Assembly (NCBI GenBank): GCA_900551385.1
Contig: URVS01000066.1
Span: 1-7,811 of the forward strand
Origin: an uncultured Mollicutes bacterium
Lineage (GTDB): Bacteria; Bacillota_I; Bacilli_A; RFN20; CAG-449
DNA length: 7,811 nt
Direction of reading: 5' to 3'
Below are positions 4,905-7,811 of the stretch, in pieces. Both the position numbers and the translations under genes were made by a program. The notes under the pieces were generated by a model. That model was given only the letters and a program-made list of their open reading frames with translations. It was not told where the DNA came from and ran no database searches. Position 1 is the first letter of the stretch, and each line of letters starts with the position of its first letter.

Positions 4905-6971
4905 ATGAAAAATAGAGAAGAAATAGAAGATGATTATGATTTTTATGAAACATTTGATGAAGATGATAATGGTGATGGAGGACTTGATTATAAAACATTT
5001 AGAGAAAGATATGTTGATAATAAGCCTGAAGAAGAAAAAGATGTTTCAATTAATGCAACATTAGAATCAAAAACTAATTTAAAATGGCAAAAAGAAATAG
5101 ATATACATCGTCATTTTGATACAACTATTATTTTAGAAGGAAATGTTAATGATAAACAAATTTATATAGAAGATGATTCTATTGATATTACTTCTACTGA
5201 AAATTATCTATATAAATATCTTCATAAAATTGGATATAATACAGTTATATTTTTTAATAATGTAGAAGGTTTTTATTGTAAACATGATAAAAAAGAATTT
5301 GATAGATTTTTTAAAATAGTAAAAAATGGTGAACAACAAGATGATGAATTTTATCAATCTAATTTAGAAGATTATCAATCATCAGCATTTGGACCAGCTT
5401 TACAAGATATAAGAAGTGCGATGAAAAATAGAAAAGAACCAGTTGCTATTATTATGACAGGTGTATCTAGATACATTGCTAATCCAAATACTATTTCTGA
5501 TATTGATCAATTTTTTTATAGTAAATTATCTTTAGCAAGTAAAACTATTTCTGGACCAAGTAATAATGAATTACATAACATGTTATTTTTAATAGCAGAA
5601 AAAGTTAATGATATACCAGCATGGTTTTATTTAAATAATCCGTTAGTGAAAACTATTACTTTACCTATACCAGATTTAAATATTAGAAGAATGTATATTG
5701 ATGCATATTATGATGATATAAATGGGGATACAGTTGAAGAAAGTGAAGATATAGAAAAAAATAAAAACTTATTTGTTGCTTATACAGAAAGTTTTAAACT
5801 TGTTGATTTAGATTCATTAAGATTATTAATGCAAAATGAAAAACTAAATGTAAGTCAAGTTTCTAAAGGTGTAAGTAAATTTAAATATGGAACTGATGAA
5901 AATCCTTGGGAAGATGAAAGGTTAAAAAAAGAATTATCTTCATTAGATGAAAAATTAAAAGAAAGAGTTAAAGGACAAGATAAATCAATTAAAAAAGCTA
6001 GTAGCATTATTAAAAGTGCAGTATTAGGTTTATCTGGTTTACAACATTCATCTTCAAAATCTAAACCACGTGGAATAATGTTTTTAGCTGGACCTACTGG
6101 TGTTGGTAAAACTGAACTTGCTAAAACTATTTCAGAATGGTTATTTAAAACAGAAGATAGTGTTATTAGATTTGATATGTCAGAATATTCTCAAGCACAT
6201 ACAGATCAGAGATTGTTAGGAGCGCCTCCAGGATATGTTGGTTATGAACAAGGTGGACAATTAACTGAAGCTGTTAAAAGAAATCCATTTTCAGTATTAT
6301 TATTTGATGAAATTGAAAAAGCACATCCTACAATATTAGATAAATTTTTACAAATATTAGAAGATGGAAGAATGACAGATGGGAAAGGTGAAACTGTATA
6401 TTTTTCAGATACATTAATTATTTTTACTTCTAATTTAGGTATGTTTAAAGAAGAAAAAGATCAATTTGGTTTTACTATTAGAAAACCAACTGTTAATTAT
6501 GGTGAAGATGGATGTAATGAAAAAGAAGATAAGATTGCTGAAGAACAATATAATGAATATTCTAAAAAAATAATAGATTCTATTAATAATTTTTTTACTT
6601 TAAAAATTGAAAGACCGGAAATTAAAAATAGAATCGGAGAAAATTTTATTGTATTTGATTATATATCTTATAGAGCAGCTTTTGATATTGCTAAAAAACA
6701 AATTAAAGCAATACAAAAGAATCTATTATCCACTAAAAATATAACATTAGAAATATCTAAAGAAGCCATGAAAGATATAATAAAAGAATTACAAAAAAAT
6801 GAACATATTTCTCAAGGTGGTAGAGGAGTAGGTAATGTTATTGAAAATATGATTATTAGACCTTTATCAGATTACTTAGTGGAGAATTCTATATTTTATA
6901 ATTCTGAAATTAATATTAAAAATATTAATAAAGTAAATGGCAATTTTGTTTTAGAGGTAGAAAATGTTTAA
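4905..6971 (+). CDS. Clp-like AAA+ protein: degenerate first ATPase module, intact ClpB/ClpC-type second module
   Basis: This is a 688-residue cytosolic ATPase. Residues 1-48 are acidic and probably disordered. Residues about 60-330 look like a degenerate AAA+ module. Where a P-loop is expected there is only TTIILEGNVND, the Walker-B-like strand ends in MTG (AIIMTG, 181-186) instead of DE, and a NPLVKTITLPIPD segment (245-257) resembles the end of an AAA core. The second module begins at VKGQDKSI (355-362) and is complete: Walker A GPTGVGKT (396-403), pore loop GYVGY (443-447), Walker B with D468/E469, sensor-1 N510, arginine finger in NRIG (R576), and sensor-2 GGRG (R640). It lacks the ClpB/ClpC N-domain and the ClpB coiled-coil middle domain, and is shorter than ClpB (about 860 aa). 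The intact pore tyrosine suggests polypeptide threading. F521-G522-F523 sits where ClpA/ClpC have their protease-docking tripeptide. It lies between the Ntn hydrolase and a PP2C phosphatase that overlaps its end by 8 bp. Confidence 0.92.
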   Translation: MKNREEIEDDYDFYETFDEDDNGDGGLDYKTFRERYVDNKPEEEKDVSINATLESKTNLKWQKEIDIHRHFDTTIILEGNVNDKQIYIEDDSIDITSTENYLYKYLHKIGYNTVIFFNNVEGFYCKHDKKEFDRFFKIVKNGEQQDDEFYQSNLEDYQSSAFGPALQDIRSAMKNRKEPVAIIMTGVSRYIANPNTISDIDQFFYSKLSLASKTISGPSNNELHNMLFLIAEKVNDIPAWFYLNNPLVKTITLPIPDLNIRRMYIDAYYDDINGDTVEESEDIEKNKNLFVAYTESFKLVDLDSLRLLMQNEKLNVSQVSKGVSKFKYGTDENPWEDERLKKELSSLDEKLKERVKGQDKSIKKASSIIKSAVLGLSGLQHSSSKSKPRGIMFLAGPTGVGKTELAKTISEWLFKTEDSVIRFDMSEYSQAHTDQRLLGAPPGYVGYEQGGQLTEAVKRNPFSVLLFDEIEKAHPTILDKFLQILEDGRMTDGKGETVYFSDTLIIFTSNLGMFKEEKDQFGFTIRKPTVNYGEDGCNEKEDKIAEEQYNEYSKKIIDSINNFFTLKIERPEIKNRIGENFIVFDYISYRAAFDIAKKQIKAIQKNLLSTKNITLEISKEAMKDIIKELQKNEHISQGGRGVGNVIENMIIRPLSDYLVENSIFYNSEINIKNINKVNGNFVLEVENV

Positions 6972-7811
6972 ATATGGAATAATCACGAATAGAGGAAATG
7001 AAAATCCACTTAATGAAGATTCTATTTATTTTAATAAATCTGTTATTAATGAAGTTAGTTATGAAAAATATGGTTTTTCTTTAAAAAATAATATTCATGC
7101 ATGTGTTTTTGATGGAGTAGGAAGTAATGATTACGCTATATGTGCTTCTTCAAGAGCGGCTAAAGAATTAAAAGAATATAATTTATCATTGATTAATGAT
7201 AGAAATACTTTAATTAATTTGGTTGATATATTAAATAGCAGTATTATTCAAGAACAAATTAAATATGACTCTAATATGATGTCAACTTTTGCAGGTGTTT
7301 TTATTAATAAAGGTGTTATTTATGCTGGAAATATTGGAGATAGTAAAATATATGTTTATGATACCCCTGAATATGTTAAAGATATGGGTACGCCCGATCG
7401 ATTTTTTGAAGCAGAGAATGATATAAAGACCGGCAAGGTGCATGCTCATAATCTAAAGAACCGACAGAAAGCTATCTTTTTGGATCGGGATGGAACTATC
7501 AACAAGATGGTAGGATTTGTCACCAGACCCGAACAATTTGAACTTCTTCCAGACGTAGCTAAAGCTATCAAGGCTATCAATAAAAGTGGTTATCTGGCTA
7601 TCGTGATTACCAATCAGCCAGTTATTGCCCGTGGTGACTGTACTTTTGAGCAATTACAGACAATTCATAACAAGATGGAAATGGAACTTGGCAAAGAGGG
7701 AGCTTTTGTTGATGCCATCTATGTTTGCCCTCATCATACAGATAAGGGATTTTCTGGCGAACGCCCTGAATATAAGTGTGACTGCGACTGCCGGAAGCCC
7801 AAACCGGGTTT
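6964..7811 (+). CDS. PP2C-family Ser/Thr phosphatase N-terminal part, fused in frame to foreign sugar-nucleotidyltransferase/GmhB sequence
   Basis: The ATG at 6964 overlaps the AAA+ stop (ATGTTTAA). AGAGG (6953-6957) lies 6 bases upstream, so translational coupling is likely. The frame stays open to the right edge (282 codons). Residues 1-132 are a PPM/PP2C phosphatase: NEDS with metal-binding D19, VFDGVG with D50/G51, a MMSTFAG strand (106-111) and GNIGDSKIY (122-130). The last third of the fold, including the final metal aspartates, is missing. From about residue 133 the sequence switches to the end of a nucleotidyltransferase and then a HAD phosphatase, with an abrupt base and codon shift. 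The intact PP2C would dephosphorylate phospho-Ser/Thr proteins using Mn/Mg and, given the overlap, would probably act on or with the AAA+ protein or its partners. No kinase gene is visible. As written, the chimeric protein is unlikely to be a working phosphatase. Confidence 0.8.
   Translation, partial: MFKYGIITNRGNENPLNEDSIYFNKSVINEVSYEKYGFSLKNNIHACVFDGVGSNDYAICASSRAAKELKEYNLSLINDRNTLINLVDILNSSIIQEQIKYDSNMMSTFAGVFINKGVIYAGNIGDSKIYVYDTPEYVKDMGTPDRFFEAENDIKTGKVHAHNLKNRQKAIFLDRDGTINKMVGFVTRPEQFELLPDVAKAIKAINKSGYLAIVITNQPVIARGDCTFEQLQTIHNKMEMELGKEGAFVDAIYVCPHHTDKGFSGERPEYKCDCDCRKPKPG
7349..7365. other. Compositional breakpoint / chimeric join
   Basis: Left of this point the DNA is AT-rich (15 of 60 bases G or C at 7261-7320). 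To the right the first GC-rich codons (ACC CCT) appear at 7361, and content rises to 24 of 60 (7441-7500) and 32 of 60 (7741-7800). Two unrelated genes meet here in frame, each missing the part that should lie across the join: PP2C lacks its end and the nucleotidyltransferase lacks its beginning. The exact point cannot be fixed because KIYVYD fits the end of the PP2C strand and could also suit the nucleotidyltransferase strand before TPEY. A short shared sequence such as TATGTTTATGAT may have caused the join. Confidence 0.75.
7358..7811 (+). CDS. Sugar-1-phosphate nucleotidyltransferase tail joined to GmhB-type HAD-IIIA phosphatase, both ends incomplete
   Basis: This part of the fused frame begins with DTPEYVKDMGTPDRF, a segment typical of the C-terminal end of HddC-like heptose/sugar-1-phosphate nucleotidyltransferases. 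A short linker then leads into a GmhB-type HAD phosphatase. The fused-frame positions are FLDRDGT with nucleophile D174 and acid/base D176, motif II ITNQ at T216, and the zinc-loop residues CPHH (255-258) and CDCDCRKPKPG (272-282), the hallmark of heptose-bisphosphate phosphatases. The window ends just after RKPKPG, so motif III onward is missing. In bacteria with this natural fusion the enzyme works in NDP-heptose or related surface-sugar synthesis. It uses CGN arginine codons and many C-ending codons, unlike every other gene here, and shares no role with the upstream module. It very likely comes from another genome or locus. Confidence 0.82.

Noticed and set aside
4905..6971. AAA+ protein as ClpV of a type VI secretion system, or as ordinary ClpB
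   Set aside because: It lacks the ClpB middle domain and a functional first ATPase site, no type VI structural genes are present, and the proteasome-like neighbour does not fit either role.
1..7356. Mycoplasma-type genetic code, suggested by the very low GC content
   Set aside because: Tryptophan is encoded by TGG, no in-frame TGA interrupts the genes, and Shine-Dalgarno sites are strong, so the standard bacterial code suffices.
7453..7653. A 66-codon open frame on the minus strand
   Set aside because: It lies entirely inside and antisense to the GmhB-type HAD coding sequence, whose catalytic and zinc motifs are clear on the plus strand. It has no recognisable motif of its own.

Overview
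The first ~7.35 kb is very AT-rich DNA (roughly 20-25% G+C) with standard-code genes, purine-rich Shine-Dalgarno sites (AGGAG, AAGGAG, AGAGG), TAA stops throughout and TGG as the tryptophan codon. This fits a low-GC gut-type Firmicute of the Bacilli/Erysipelotrichia/RF39 sort and argues against a Mycoplasma-type code. The last ~450 bases are clearly different (40-53% G+C in two 60-base rows counted by hand, with CGN arginine and C-ending codons). They encode the tail of a sugar nucleotidyltransferase joined to a GmhB-type HAD phosphatase, fused in frame to a broken PP2C phosphatase gene. This looks like a chimeric join, probably made during assembly.

Layout. Three genes point left: a probable exported ComEC-like metallo-beta-lactamase-fold hydrolase that runs off the left edge (1-1687), a small YbjN-like protein (1794-2231) and an HTH-WYL transcription regulator (2310-3257). 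A 188-bp divergent region follows. Five genes then point right: two small uncharacterised proteins (3446-3835 and 3840-4241), a proteasome-beta/HslV-like Ntn hydrolase with a predicted N-terminal serine nucleophile (4303-4890), a two-module Clp-like AAA+ protein whose first ATPase module is degenerate and whose second is intact (4905-6971), and a PP2C-family phosphatase that overlaps it by 8 bp (from 6964) and is cut off by the chimeric join. No stretch over 300 bases lacks a gene. I saw no RNA genes, CRISPR array or mobile element.

The genes look like one regulated locus. Three intergenic regions, before the YbjN-like gene, before gene 3446 and before the Ntn-hydrolase gene, each carry a 17-bp dyad related to TTACAT-N5-ATGTAA. 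In all three the dyad ends exactly 10 bp upstream of a -10-like hexamer pointing at the gene. The divergently encoded WYL protein is the obvious candidate to bind these sites.

My working model is inference: the WYL regulator senses a ligand or stress and controls a module made of a Clp-type unfoldase, a proteasome-like peptidase, a Ser/Thr phosphatase and small accessory proteins, with an exported metal-dependent hydrolase next door. The Ntn-hydrolase/Clp-like pair is the most unusual part, because HslV and 20S particles normally work with HslU or Rpt/Mpa-type rings rather than Clp-type rings. The AAA+ protein also has a Phe-Gly-Phe tripeptide where ClpA and ClpC carry their protease-docking loop.
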